The position numbers and the translations under genes were made by a program. Positions 53,240-61,785 of a stretch of DNA of 61,785 bases are shown piece by piece (position 1 is the stretch's first letter; each line of letters begins with the position of its first letter). The notes under the pieces were generated by a model, which did not search any database, was not told the origin of the DNA, and saw only the letters and a program-made list of their open reading frames with translations. The stretch spans positions 1 to 61,785 of the forward strand of contig DATIGE010000006.1 in the NCBI GenBank assembly GCA_035454885.1. Direction: 5' to 3'. The DNA comes from a bacterium. GTDB lineage: Bacteria; UBA10199; JACPAL01; GCA-016699445.

Positions 53240-54439
53240 ATGTCGCGTCTTACCCAAAGAGTCCAACGCATCAAACCCAGCCCCACCCTGGCGATCGACA
53301 GCAAGGCCAAGAAGATGATCGCCGAGGGCATCGACGTCGTCAGCTTCGGCGCCGGAGAGCCGGACTTCGACACGCCGGACCACGTCAAGCTCGCCGCCAT
53401 CAAGGCGATCGACGCGGGCAAGACCAAGTACACGCCGGTCGCCGGCATCATCGAGCTCAAGGACGCCGTCGTCGCCAAACTCAAGCGCGACAACAACCTC
53501 CATTACACGCGGGAGGACGTGATCGTTTCGGCGGGCGGCAAGCACGTCCTCTACAACATCGCCCAGGCGCTTTTCGAGGCCGGCGACGAGGTCATCATTC
53601 CGGCGCCCTATTGGGTCAGCTATCCCGACCAGGTCCTCTTGAACGACGCCAAGCCGGTCGTCGTCCAAACGGAAGAGAAAGACGGATTTTGCCTGCGTCC
53701 CGAAGTCTTGGAAAAGGCGATCACGCCCAAGACCAAGGCGTTCATCCTGAACAGCCCGTCCAACCCGACGGGCGGGGCCTATCCGAGGAAGAATCTCGAG
53801 GCGATCGCCGAGATCCTGGTCAAAAAGAACGTCTTCTGCGTCTCGGACGAGATCTACGAAAAGATCGTCTACGACGGATTCGAGTTCACGAGCATCGCAA
53901 GCCTGAACGACCGGATCAAGGAGATCACGCTGACGGTCAACGGCGCCTCCAAGGTGTACTCGATGACCGGCTGGCGGATGGGTTACGCCGTCGGCCCGCG
54001 CGACATCATCGACGCGATGGCGAAGATCCAGGGGCAGGTCACGTCCAACATCACGTCGATCACGCAATGGGCCTGCGTCGAGGCCCTCAACGGCTCGCAC
54101 GAGTTTTTGAAGACGTGGGTCGCGGAATTCAAGAAGCGACGCGACGTCATCGTCAAGAGGTTCAACGCAATCCCGGGGGTCACCTGCTTCAACCCCCAGG
54201 GGGCCTTTTACGTCTTTCCGAACGTCTCGGCCTACTTCGGTAGGAAATACGGCGGAAAGGTCATTCAAGGATCGGACGACTTGGCGGCCTACCTCTTGGA
54301 GAAGGCCCTGGTCGCCGTGGTCCCCGGTTCCGGCTTCGGTGCCGACGGGTTCATCCGCCTCTCCTACGCGACCTCGATGGCCAAGATCGAAAAAGGCCTG
54401 GAACGGATCGAAAAGGCCTTGGCCGCCCTCACAACTTAA
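53240..54439 (+). CDS. Class I aspartate-type aminotransferase
   Basis: This 399-residue PLP enzyme matches the aspartate/prephenate aminotransferase group. SFGAGEPDFDTP (35-46), SAGGKHVLYNIAQAL, PAPYWVSYPDQV and NSPSNPTGG (171-179) are conserved, and the PLP lysine is K238 in NGASKVYSMTGWRMGYA. Aspartate plus 2-oxoglutarate is the likely reaction; prephenate amination is also possible in this subgroup. It starts 34 bases after coaD, following the palindrome. Confidence 0.93.
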   Translation: MSRLTQRVQRIKPSPTLAIDSKAKKMIAEGIDVVSFGAGEPDFDTPDHVKLAAIKAIDAGKTKYTPVAGIIELKDAVVAKLKRDNNLHYTREDVIVSAGGKHVLYNIAQALFEAGDEVIIPAPYWVSYPDQVLLNDAKPVVVQTEEKDGFCLRPEVLEKAITPKTKAFILNSPSNPTGGAYPRKNLEAIAEILVKKNVFCVSDEIYEKIVYDGFEFTSIASLNDRIKEITLTVNGASKVYSMTGWRMGYAVGPRDIIDAMAKIQGQVTSNITSITQWACVEALNGSHEFLKTWVAEFKKRRDVIVKRFNAIPGVTCFNPQGAFYVFPNVSAYFGRKYGGKVIQGSDDLAAYLLEKALVAVVPGSGFGADGFIRLSYATSMAKIEKGLERIEKALAALTT

Positions 54440-54501
54440 TCCCTCCCGTCCTCCGATAACCTTGTGCTATCCTAGTTTTTTCAAGTGCGGGGGGAACGCC
54501 G

Positions 54502-55911
54502 GTGAAATTCTGGCTTTGGCTTATCTTCTTGGGCGCCGGTGCCGCCGCCACCTATCTCATCGTCCATAATCCCGATTCAAAATCCAAGCGCCCTTCGGTT
54601 GAGGCAAAATCTGAAATTAATGAGCAAGATCAAGAGAATGCAGATTCATTGCCGCCGCCGGGCGGCCCTTCCACCGAGGTGATTCTCCCGATGGACTCCG
54701 GCACCCTGCCCGGCCGCAAAGGCCCGCCGCCGGACGGCGCCCCATCGGAAAAGGAAGAGGAATATGTCCTCCAGGAGGCCCCCGGGGACCGCGACCGGGA
54801 GGACGACGAATTGGACCGTTTAGAGAGGGACATCGCCCTGGGGAACCTCCCCGAGCCCCGGCCGCTCCGGAGGATGCCTCGCCGCCCTTTCAATACCGAG
54901 GCGCCAACCGGCGCGGCCCCGTCGGGGTCTCCCGCGGCGTTCGCCTCCGCTCCGGCACCCGTACCACCGGCCGGTCCCGTCGCGTCCCAGACCGGCGCCG
55001 CCGGACCCGGAGTGACCTCCTCCTCCGGAAGTTTCGGTACCTTTCCGGCCCTACCGGCGACGGCGGTGTCTCCGTCTTCTTCCAGTTCCGCATCCTCGGG
55101 GCGGACCGTCACTTCACCCGCCCCCAAGACGCCGGCCACCGGTAGGACCGAAAAGCAGGTGGCCTCGCTACCGCCCGCCCCCCCCTCTTCTTCCAAGGAC
55201 GTCAAGGGCGACGCCGTACCGCGCGAAGGAACCATCGTTTCTCCCCCGGACGAACTCATCAAGCCCGCCGGGAACACCACTCCGGAAGCGCAAAAAATCA
55301 TCGTAGGCGACGAGGGCGAATCCGCTTGGAGGGAGGCCATGCAAATCCCAGCCGGTTTCGCGGGGCTCTCGCTCGTCCCCAAGTCGGTCGCAGCCGTGCC
55401 GCCCCCCGCCTCCGACCTTGCCGCCGTGAGCGAGACCCAACCCGCGGTGACGCCCATCCTGGGCGCGACCTTCAACTCGGGTTTCGACCCATCCGAACAA
55501 CCGGTTCTCGAAATCCTCAAGGACTGCGGAGACCCGGCTCAGAACCCGAACTGCGACCCGCACCGTCTCCCCCCGGGGGCGCCGTTCCTGAACGATTACT
55601 TCTATGACAACAAGGCCCATCAGGGAGATCTGAATCCCGACACGAAGGACGCGATGGAGATCGGCATCGTCGTGATCGGCACGGACAAGGATGCATCGGG
55701 CAAGGAAATCCCGCAGGCGGAGGCGGCCTTTCACATCTTGCCCGGATTCGCGCCGGGCAAGTACCAAGTCTCTCTCGCGGGAAAGACGGTGAAACTCGTT
55801 GGTTCGTTTGAAGTCGTCGCCGCCGCTCCGGCGCTGGAAACCGCCGCCATGTTCCGCGGCGCCGCCCCCGAAACAAAGCCCGCCGCGAAATCCGTCCCGG
55901 TTCCCAAGTAG
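54502..55911 (+). CDS. Pro/Ser/Ala-rich membrane-anchored protein
   Basis: This 469-residue protein starts at a GTG preceded by GGGGGAACGCC. One hydrophobic helix (about 2-21) anchors or exports it. Residues about 45-300 are low complexity, rich in Pro, Ser, Ala and Gly with an acidic patch near 80-115. The last 150 residues (about 310-469) form a compact domain with DCGDPAQNPNCDPHRLPPGAPF and a beta-rich C-terminus; the two nearby cysteines may pair. No family recognised. A surface or cell-wall-spanning protein fits. Confidence 0.7.
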   Translation: MKFWLWLIFLGAGAAATYLIVHNPDSKSKRPSVEAKSEINEQDQENADSLPPPGGPSTEVILPMDSGTLPGRKGPPPDGAPSEKEEEYVLQEAPGDRDREDDELDRLERDIALGNLPEPRPLRRMPRRPFNTEAPTGAAPSGSPAAFASAPAPVPPAGPVASQTGAAGPGVTSSSGSFGTFPALPATAVSPSSSSSASSGRTVTSPAPKTPATGRTEKQVASLPPAPPSSSKDVKGDAVPREGTIVSPPDELIKPAGNTTPEAQKIIVGDEGESAWREAMQIPAGFAGLSLVPKSVAAVPPPASDLAAVSETQPAVTPILGATFNSGFDPSEQPVLEILKDCGDPAQNPNCDPHRLPPGAPFLNDYFYDNKAHQGDLNPDTKDAMEIGIVVIGTDKDASGKEIPQAEAAFHILPGFAPGKYQVSLAGKTVKLVGSFEVVAAAPALETAAMFRGAAPETKPAAKSVPVPK

Positions 55912-55979
55912 CCTGACGCGATCTTCTTGCTTTTTGAGCCCGGATCTCCTAGCTCCGACCTTCACGAAAGGGGTCGCAC

Positions 55980-56972
55980 ATGGCCATCTCCGCCAACAAA
56001 AGGGCTCACCTTCAGAAACTCTCCACACCGAAAGGAGTCATCGCCGCCGCGGCGATGGACCAGCGCGGATCGCTCAAAAAGTCGATCGCCAAGGAAAAGA
56101 ACGTCGATCCTTCGCAGATCACACAGGCGATGATGGAGGAGTTCAAGACCGCGGTGACCAAGGTGCTCACGCCGCACGCGAGCGCGATCCTCCTCGACCC
56201 CGAGTTCGGTCTGCCCGCCGCCAAGGCCCGTGCGAAGGGCTGCGGGCTCCTCCTCGCCTACGAATCGACGGGCTACGACCAGACGACGCCCGGCCGCATT
56301 CCCCTCTTGATCCCCACGTGGACGGTTTCGAAGTCCGTCGCGGAGGGGGCGAACGCGATCAAGATCCTCCTTTACTACACGCCTTTCGAGGACGCGAAGG
56401 TGAACGCCGTCAAGCATGCCTGGGTGGAGCGGATCGGGGCCGAATGCGCGCATCATGACATCCCCTTTTTCCTCGAGTTCGTAGGCTATCCGACGGGCAA
56501 TGAGGACGAGAAGGGGATCGAATTCGCCAAGAAAAAGCCGGAGATCGTCCGATTGAGCATGGAAGAGTACTCCAAGCCCCGGTACAACGTCGACGTCCTC
56601 AAGGTGGAGGTCCCGGTCAACATGAAGTTCGTGAAGGGGGCCCGTTCCAACAAGGGAGGCGAGGCGGCCTACGACCGCGGGCAGGCGATGGACCTCTTCC
56701 GCTCGGCCGCCGCGGCGACGAAGAAGCCCTTCATCTATCTCTCCGCGGGCGTCTCGGATGATGAATTCCGCGAGAGCCTGGAACTCGCCGCCGAGGCGGG
56801 GGTCGCGTACAACGGCGTCCTCTGCGGGCGAGCGACGTGGAAGGAAGGCATCCCCGTCTACGCGAAGTCCGGCGTGAAGGCGCTGGAGGACTGGCTCAGC
56901 GACCGGGGCGTGCAGAACATCCAGGCATTGAACAAGGTCATCGAACAGGGCGCGCGACCTTGGCATCTATGA
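55980..56972 (+). CDS. Tagatose-1,6-bisphosphate aldolase-like (LacD family)
   Basis: This 330-residue class I aldolase has the family segments GVIAAAAMDQRGSLKK, ILLDPEFGLPAAKARAKGCGLLLAYESTGYD, IKILLYYTPF with the candidate Schiff-base lysine in NAIKILLYY, and LSAGVSDDEFRESLELA. Tagatose 1,6-bisphosphate cleavage is the typical LacD activity, but no other lac or tagatose gene is present, so another sugar phosphate such as a sulfosugar or fructose derivative cannot be ruled out. The end overlaps the convergent PAP2 gene by 35 bases. Confidence 0.88.
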   Translation: MAISANKRAHLQKLSTPKGVIAAAAMDQRGSLKKSIAKEKNVDPSQITQAMMEEFKTAVTKVLTPHASAILLDPEFGLPAAKARAKGCGLLLAYESTGYDQTTPGRIPLLIPTWTVSKSVAEGANAIKILLYYTPFEDAKVNAVKHAWVERIGAECAHHDIPFFLEFVGYPTGNEDEKGIEFAKKKPEIVRLSMEEYSKPRYNVDVLKVEVPVNMKFVKGARSNKGGEAAYDRGQAMDLFRSAAAATKKPFIYLSAGVSDDEFRESLELAAEAGVAYNGVLCGRATWKEGIPVYAKSGVKALEDWLSDRGVQNIQALNKVIEQGARPWHL

Positions 56973-57558
56973 AAACCTGCCGGTAAACGAACCACCCCAC
57001 GAAGAAGCCCGCAACGACGTCCGCGATGTAATGCTGTTTCACCAGGACGACGGACACGGCGACGAGCGCGGCGAGCGGATGCAAGAGCCACCCCATCCCC
57101 TTCTTGAACCTTTCCATGAAGAACGAGACCAGGACGACGTTGGAGACGTGCAGGGACGGAAAGCAGTTATACGGCAGGTCCATCCAGTAGTAGAAATCCA
57201 CGAGCAGATAGGCCCAGCCCCGATCCGCGTCCACCACGGGGCGCAAGCGGTATTCCACGGGAAAGACGAGAAAGATCACGAAGTGGAGCGTCACACAGAC
57301 AAAAACCGAAAGGACGATCTTTTTGAAAAAGGCCAGGTCGTCGACCATGAGATAGGCGATGGCGAAAAAGACGAATTCCAGCAAATAGGCGAAGATCAGG
57401 GCGGGCAGCAACGGGATGGAACTTTCGAACGGGAGATCGAGACGGTAGAATTCCCCGCGGCGTCCCGTGAATTCGTTCAACAGGAAATAGCCGACCATGT
57501 AGTAAACGAGAATGCCGAAGAAGAGCGCGTTCTTCGTCAGGCGGTCGCGAAGGGTCAT
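56938..57558 (-). CDS. PAP2-superfamily membrane phosphatase
   Basis: This 206-residue protein has about five to six transmembrane helices and the PAP2 motifs near the C-terminus: CFPSLHVSNVVLV with the catalytic histidine, and KQHYIADVVAGFFVGW carrying the second histidine. The first motif (KxxxxxxRP) is seen weakly as EYRLRP. PAP2 proteins dephosphorylate lipid phosphates such as phosphatidate or undecaprenyl diphosphate. Its ATG overlaps the end of the AMMECR1 gene by 4 bases, so the two are translationally coupled. Confidence 0.85.
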   Translation of the reverse strand: MTLRDRLTKNALFFGILVYYMVGYFLLNEFTGRRGEFYRLDLPFESSIPLLPALIFAYLLEFVFFAIAYLMVDDLAFFKKIVLSVFVCVTLHFVIFLVFPVEYRLRPVVDADRGWAYLLVDFYYWMDLPYNCFPSLHVSNVVLVSFFMERFKKGMGWLLHPLAALVAVSVVLVKQHYIADVVAGFFVGWFVYRQVFIDAKVARPVR

Positions 57559-58106
57559 CCGGATTGTTTTTCAGAGAAGACGTCCGCTGTAAAGATTTCA
57601 ATCGTCGCCCCGCGCTTCCAGGCGTCGAGGGGGAGGCCCGCCTTGCGGCAGGTGGCCGCGAGAAAGGTCTCCGCATCCCACCCCTCGCGCTCGGCGACCT
57701 GCGGCAGGAGAAGGCCCCGGCGGCGTCCGTCGGAAATGATGAGTCCGTGCCGGCCGACCCGGATTTCCCCGACGTCCGTCACCGTCCGGAAAGAGGACAG
57801 GGCCGAAATTTCGAGCGTCAGCCGCTGAACTTCGTCCGTGGTCACGGGGGGAAATCGCGGATCCTGGGTCGCCGCCGCGATCGCCATATCCTGGACGACG
57901 CGTGCGATCGGCCGGTCCGCAGTCAAGTGACCGATGCATCCCCGCAGTTCCCCGTCCCTCTCGAGAGTGACGAAGGCCCCGCCGACCTCAAGCAAGCCCG
58001 GATTCACGGGCTCGGCAGGCAAGAAGCGGCGCTCCTTCACATAGGTCTCGAGGGCCAACCGGGCCAGGCGGAGAAGCTCCGCTTTTTCTTGTTCCGTCAG
58101 CATCAA
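57555..58106 (-). CDS. AMMECR1-domain protein (AmmeMemoRadiSam system protein A)
   Basis: This 183-residue protein is an AMMECR1 domain, with the signature RGCIGHLTADRPIARVVQDMAIAAATQDPRFPPVTTDE and the later GRRRGLLLPQVAEREGW. In many bacteria it comes with a MEMO1 protein and a radical SAM protein (the AmmeMemoRadiSam set); neither partner is present here. Its molecular role is not established. It is divergent from coaC by 20 bases and coupled to the PAP2 gene. Confidence 0.88.
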   Translation of the reverse strand: MMLTEQEKAELLRLARLALETYVKERRFLPAEPVNPGLLEVGGAFVTLERDGELRGCIGHLTADRPIARVVQDMAIAAATQDPRFPPVTTDEVQRLTLEISALSSFRTVTDVGEIRVGRHGLIISDGRRRGLLLPQVAEREGWDAETFLAATCRKAGLPLDAWKRGATIEIFTADVFSEKQSG

Positions 58107-58126
58107 GCTGCTGATAGATTAATCTG

Positions 58127-58690
58127 ATGTTGAAAGAAAAGACAGTGGTCTTAGGGGTGACGGGCGGCATCGCCGCCTACAAGGCCTGCGAGTTGACGAG
58201 GCGTTTGGTCGAGAGCGGAGCGGAGGTCCATGTCATCCTGACCAAGGGGGCCCAACAGTTCGTGACGCCCTTGACCTTCCAGGCCTTGAGCGGGCATCCG
58301 GTGCACACCGACCTCTTCAGCCTCACCCAGGAACAGGAAATCGGCCACATCGCCCTCGCGGACAAGGCGGACCTCGTTTTCGTCGCCCCCGCGACGGCGG
58401 ACGTGCTCGCCAAGGTGGCGCATGGCCTCTGCGACGACCTGCTCACGACCGTGATCTGCGCGACGCGCGCCCCCGTTCTCCTCGCCCCCGCGATGAACGT
58501 CCACATGTGGGAGAACCCGATCACCCGGGAGAACGTCGCCAATCTCAAGCGGCACGGCGTTCTCTTCGTCGAGCCCGATGCCGGCTTCCTGGCCTGCGGA
58601 TACACGGGCAAGGGACGCCTCCCCGACGCCGACGTCCTCATCGCCGAGGCCGAAAAGGCTTTGAAGGTCCGAAAACTCCGCGCCAAATGA
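58127..58690 (+). CDS. coaC: Phosphopantothenoylcysteine decarboxylase (stand-alone CoaC)
   Basis: This 187-residue flavoprotein is the decarboxylase half of the usual CoaBC fusion. It carries VVLGVTGGIAAYKA at the N-terminus, the PxMNxxMW motif (APAMNVHMW) and the catalytic-loop cysteine in ACGYTGKGRLPD. It makes 4'-phosphopantetheine. The stop overlaps the start of coaB as ATGA, exactly in the linker that joins the two domains in fused enzymes, so the pathway order is kept by translational coupling. Confidence 0.94.
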   Translation: MLKEKTVVLGVTGGIAAYKACELTRRLVESGAEVHVILTKGAQQFVTPLTFQALSGHPVHTDLFSLTQEQEIGHIALADKADLVFVAPATADVLAKVAHGLCDDLLTTVICATRAPVLLAPAMNVHMWENPITRENVANLKRHGVLFVEPDAGFLACGYTGKGRLPDADVLIAEAEKALKVRKLRAK

Positions 58691-59361
58691 AATTCGAAAA
58701 TCTGCGTGTCTTGGTCACGGCCGGTCCCACGCGGGAGTTCTTCGACCCGGTCCGGTTTCTCTCCAATCCATCTTCCGGAAAGATGGGCTACGCCCTGGCC
58801 GAGGAGGCGCGTCTTCGCGGAGCGACCGTGACGCTCGTGACCGGTCCGGTTTCGATTGCCCCGCCGCCGGTCAAGGTCGTCGCCGTGACTTCGGCGGAGG
58901 AGATGTACCGAGCCGTCCTCAAGGAAGCACGTCGCGCCGCCCTGATCCTCATGTGCGCCGCCGTCTCGGACTACCGGCCCGCCTCCTTCTCCAAGAAGAA
59001 GCTCAAGAAGACCGGCAAGCCCCTCTCCCTCACGCTCGTCCGCACGAAGGACATTCTGGCGGAGCTCGGGCGGCGGAAAAAACCGGGGCAGATCCTCGTC
59101 GGCTTCGCCGCCGAAACGCACCGCGTGGAGGCCTACGCCCGGAATAAACTGCGCGAAAAGAATCTGGACGCGATCGTCGCCAACCGCGTGGGACGACCGG
59201 GCGCCGGGTTCGAGGGCGAGCGAAACGAGGCCCTTCTCCTCTCCGCCGCGGGCGGGGCCCTTCACCTCAAGAGCATGTCCAAGAAGGCGATGGCGAGGAA
59301 AATCCTGGGTTTCTTGGCGTATTCATTTGGTGACAAGAAATCGCCATCTGGTGAAGATTAA
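58687..59361 (+). CDS. coaB: Phosphopantothenate-cysteine ligase (stand-alone CoaB)
   Basis: This 224-residue ligase joins phosphopantothenate and cysteine. The ATG at 58687 begins MKFENLRVLVTAGPTREFFDPVRFLSN. The nucleotide-binding NPSSGKMGYAL and MCAAVSDYRP segments and the VGFAAET motif near 140 are those of CoaB. It is in a different frame from coaC and overlaps it by 4 bases. A longer open frame upstream to 58507 lies within coaC and is rejected. Together with coaD at 52.7 kb it covers three CoA steps. Confidence 0.94.
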   Translation: MKFENLRVLVTAGPTREFFDPVRFLSNPSSGKMGYALAEEARLRGATVTLVTGPVSIAPPPVKVVAVTSAEEMYRAVLKEARRAALILMCAAVSDYRPASFSKKKLKKTGKPLSLTLVRTKDILAELGRRKKPGQILVGFAAETHRVEAYARNKLREKNLDAIVANRVGRPGAGFEGERNEALLLSAAGGALHLKSMSKKAMARKILGFLAYSFGDKKSPSGED

Positions 59362-59449
59362 TCGGTTTTTTCGTTGTCAGCCCAAAACAGATCTGGCAAT
59401 AATCGCCACGCAACCACGAAAAAATCATTCACTCAGAGGGGGAATCTCC

Positions 59450-61785
59450 ATGACAACCACAAGGTTTTTCGGAGGACTGGGTCTCGCAGCCCTTCTTTCT
59501 TTCGCCTATTCGCCGCTGGCGGAAGCCGCCACCATCACGGTCACGACAACCGCCGACACGCTGTCCGACGACTCCGACTGCACGCTCCGCGAGGCGATCA
59601 TCTCGGCCAACACCGACTCGAACGCCGGCGAGGACGCCTGCGCCGCGGGTTTCGGGACCGATACGATCGTCCTCCCCTCCGGCACGATCACCATCGCGAT
59701 TCCGGACACGGGCGTTCCCGACGCCACCGACGGCGATTTTGACGTCGTCGTCGACGATCTTGAGATTGTGGGCCTGGGCGCCGGAACTTCCATCATCGAT
59801 GGAGGCGGCATTGACCGAATCTTCGATGTCGGACCGGACGGAAGCAATCCGGCGATCCGCATCTCCGGCGTCACGCTCCAGAACGGCTCGGCGACGGGCG
59901 GGGGCCCCGGAGGCGCCATTTACATGCAGGGCACGGGGGTCTTGAACCTGGCCGATTGCGCGATTTCAAACAATACGTCCGCCGCTTCATCCGGTGGCGC
60001 CATCTTCAGCGCGTCGACCGGCTCCGTTCAGATCACGGATTGCGTCTTCGATACGGACACGGCCGCCGGATCCGGAGGCGCCCTCTTCATCGCCCACGGC
60101 TCCCCGTCCAATCTGACGCTGGTTCGAAGCCAATTCACCAACAACACGGCCGGCGGATCCGGAGGCGGACTTTTCTTGGCCAACGCCCGCGGTATTGTGA
60201 CCGCGACCGACTGCCATCTGGATGACAACACGGCCGCCGGATCCGGAGGCGCCCTCTTTATCGCCAACGGAGGCCCGTCCGCCCTTACCCTGTCAGGGTG
60301 CAGCGCCGACCGTAACACGGCTGGCGGTTCCGGAGGTGGTCTCTTCTTCGCCACCGGCAACGACAGTACCGTGGCGATCACGAACAGCACGCTGGACGAC
60401 AACAACGTCGGAGGATCCGGGGGAGCCCTTTTCGCCGCCTTAGGCGACAACAGCCCCTTGACGATGTCGGGGACCAGCGTCGACCGCAACACGGCCGCCG
60501 GATCCGGGGCCGGCGTCTTCTACGCCGCCGGAAACACGAGCGACACGACGCTGACCGACAGCACCTTTGACGACAACAACGCCGGCTCATCGGGGGCGGG
60601 CCTTTTCCTCAGTGTCACGAGCGGTTCCTTGACGATGTCCGGCGGGAGCGCCAGCCGCGACACCGTCACCGGAGGGTCCGGAGGCGGCATCTTCTACTCC
60701 ACCGGCGGCGGCGACATCTCGATGACGAACGTCACGCTCGACGACGACAACGCCGGCGGACCCGGCGGCGGCCTCTTCGCCTCCACAGGCAGCGGCGATC
60801 TGACGATGTCGGGGGGAAGCGCCAGCCGCAATACGGCTACCGCCGCGCCCGGTGGCGGCATCTTCTACTCTTCCGGCGGCGGCGACGCCTCGCTGACCAA
60901 CGTCACGCTCGACGACGACAACGCCGGCGGACCCGGCGGCGGCCTTTTCGCCTCCATGGCGAGCGGAGACATGACCCTTTCGGGAGGAAGTTTCAGCCGC
61001 AACACGTCCTCCGGACCCGGCGGCGGCGTCTTCTACAGCGCCGGCAGCGGGGTTGCCTCGGTGACGGGGACATTCATTGACGACAATACGGTCACAGCGG
61101 CAAGCGGCGGCCCCGGAGGAGGCCTTTTCTGCACCAGCGGCGGGACGGGGACGCTCACCGTCACCCGAACCAGCATCAGCCGCAACACCGCGGATTCCGC
61201 GGGAGGAGGAATCTATCTCGCCTCCGGGGGCGAGATGTCAGTCTTCGAGTCCTCCATCTCCGATAACGTGGTCCGCGCGGGAACCGGAGCACCCGGAGGG
61301 GGGATCTTCAATGGTCTGACCGCCCTGACGATGGTCGAAAGCGTCGTCAGCGGCAATGCGTCGGATCTGGATGGAGGAGGGATCTATAATCCCGGCGCTC
61401 CGGCTGAGATCGTCAACGCGACGGTCAGCGGCAATACGGCGATCGTCAACGGGGGAGGCGTCTACGCCCCCAACGGCGGCGGCCTCTTCAACGCCACGAT
61501 CTTCGGGAATTCGGCCGCCGCAGGCGGGGGTATCTTCAATCCCGCAGGCACCCTGACGACCAAAAACTCGATCATCGCCGACAACACGGGCGGTGACTGC
61601 ATCGCCCCCCTCACCTCCTTCGGCTACAACCTGGACAGCGACAGCACCTGCGGCCTGACCGGCGCCGGAGACCAGCCCGGCGTCAACCCCGACCTCGGCG
61701 CCCTGGCCGACAACGGAGGCCCGACTCAAACCCACGAGCCCAACACCGGCAGCCCCGCCATCGACGCCGGCAATCCCGCCGGGTG
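59450..61785 (+). CDS. CSLREA/choice-of-anchor Q beta-helix surface protein (3' end cut)
   Basis: The frame is open from the ATG at 59450, with AGAGGGGGAAT upstream, to the window edge: 778 codons, with no stop reached. A Sec signal peptide ends near AEAAT. CTLREAI (about residue 47) is the CSLREA motif. It is followed by right-handed parallel beta-helix rungs with recurring GSGGALF and GPGGGLF signatures, like chlamydial polymorphic outer membrane proteins. The last visible residues, LADNGGPTQTHEPNTGSPAIDAG, are the choice-of-anchor Q domain that precedes a C-terminal anchor. A large surface-exposed or secreted adhesin-like protein is likely. Confidence 0.88.
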   Translation, partial: MTTTRFFGGLGLAALLSFAYSPLAEAATITVTTTADTLSDDSDCTLREAIISANTDSNAGEDACAAGFGTDTIVLPSGTITIAIPDTGVPDATDGDFDVVVDDLEIVGLGAGTSIIDGGGIDRIFDVGPDGSNPAIRISGVTLQNGSATGGGPGGAIYMQGTGVLNLADCAISNNTSAASSGGAIFSASTGSVQITDCVFDTDTAAGSGGALFIAHGSPSNLTLVRSQFTNNTAGGSGGGLFLANARGIVTATDCHLDDNTAAGSGGALFIANGGPSALTLSGCSADRNTAGGSGGGLFFATGNDSTVAITNSTLDDNNVGGSGGALFAALGDNSPLTMSGTSVDRNTAAGSGAGVFYAAGNTSDTTLTDSTFDDNNAGSSGAGLFLSVTSGSLTMSGGSASRDTVTGGSGGGIFYSTGGGDISMTNVTLDDDNAGGPGGGLFASTGSGDLTMSGGSASRNTATAAPGGGIFYSSGGGDASLTNVTLDDDNAGGPGGGLFASMASGDMTLSGGSFSRNTSSGPGGGVFYSAGSGVASVTGTFIDDNTVTAASGGPGGGLFCTSGGTGTLTVTRTSISRNTADSAGGGIYLASGGEMSVFESSISDNVVRAGTGAPGGGIFNGLTALTMVESVVSGNASDLDGGGIYNPGAPAEIVNATVSGNTAIVNGGGVYAPNGGGLFNATIFGNSAAAGGGIFNPAGTLTTKNSIIADNTGGDCIAPLTSFGYNLDSDSTCGLTGAGDQPGVNPDLGALADNGGPTQTHEPNTGSPAIDAGNPAG
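60509..61190 (+). repeat. Tandem coding repeat of about 170 bases
   Basis: Four copies of a 56-58-codon unit begin near 60509, 60683, 60854 and 61022. Each starts GGIFYS or GGVFYA and carries one LDDDN-type and one SGGS-type rung. Copies at 60683 and 60854 are the most alike, with the DDDNAGGPGGGLFAS stretch repeated almost unchanged at the DNA level, so unit number may vary by recombination. Confidence 0.75.

Overview
The window is GC-rich, densely coded DNA from a diderm (Gram-negative) bacterium. The style resembles the Deltaproteobacteria-like lineages (Myxococcota, Bdellovibrionota or a related candidate phylum): many lipoproteins, PEGA-domain Ser/Thr kinases, an FHA-domain sigma-54 activator, outer-membrane barrel and OmpA proteins, and large secreted proteins with ASH-type (choice-of-anchor D) and CSLREA domains. 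I cannot name the species. I see no rRNA, tRNA, CRISPR array, insertion sequence or prophage, and no gene-free stretch over 300 bases if the weak ORF at 38614-39024 is accepted.

1-13 kb is one nearly gapless minus-strand run. Read in the direction of transcription it holds grpE, a LpoA-like lipoprotein, thiL, two CNNM/CorC membrane proteins, larB, a LarC C-terminal domain protein, a TrmA/RlmD-type RNA methyltransferase, and then lysine fermentation genes: kdd, kamA, kamD, kamE and the 5' end of kal, which is cut by the window edge. 13-21 kb holds a 1575-residue secreted metzincin protease with ASH and PKD domains, a propeller lipoprotein and a PEGA kinase. 21-29 kb is an envelope and regulatory block: a lipoprotein behind a sigma-54 promoter, a coupled operon (PEGA membrane protein, OmpA lipoprotein, three further envelope proteins), a TPR protein, and a divergent FHA-sigma-54 activator whose promoter region carries two inverted repeats.

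29-40.5 kb is mixed housekeeping and signalling: NYN-LOTUS protein, kinase, hemW, orphan parA, nadC, a RelE-type toxin-antitoxin pair with nested operator palindromes, valS, an M24 peptidase, a SHOCT-domain protein and a macrodomain protein. 40.5-52.6 kb is the most unusual part. Two giant paralogous proteins of unknown function (1434 and about 1261 residues) and a small Cys-rich secreted repeat protein each sit directly behind a good -24/-12 promoter. A barrel protein follows the second giant gene after 10 bases, and a lipoprotein lies between the giants on the other strand. With the site at 21.8 kb this makes four sigma-54 promoters with the same GG-N10-GC core, plus one plausible cognate activator.

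52.6-61.8 kb holds coaD, an aspartate-type aminotransferase, a Pro/Ser-rich anchored protein, a tagatose-bisphosphate-type aldolase, a PAP2 phosphatase, an AMMECR1 protein, split coaC and coaB genes, and a CSLREA/PMP-like beta-helix protein with about 170-base internal repeats that runs off the window end.
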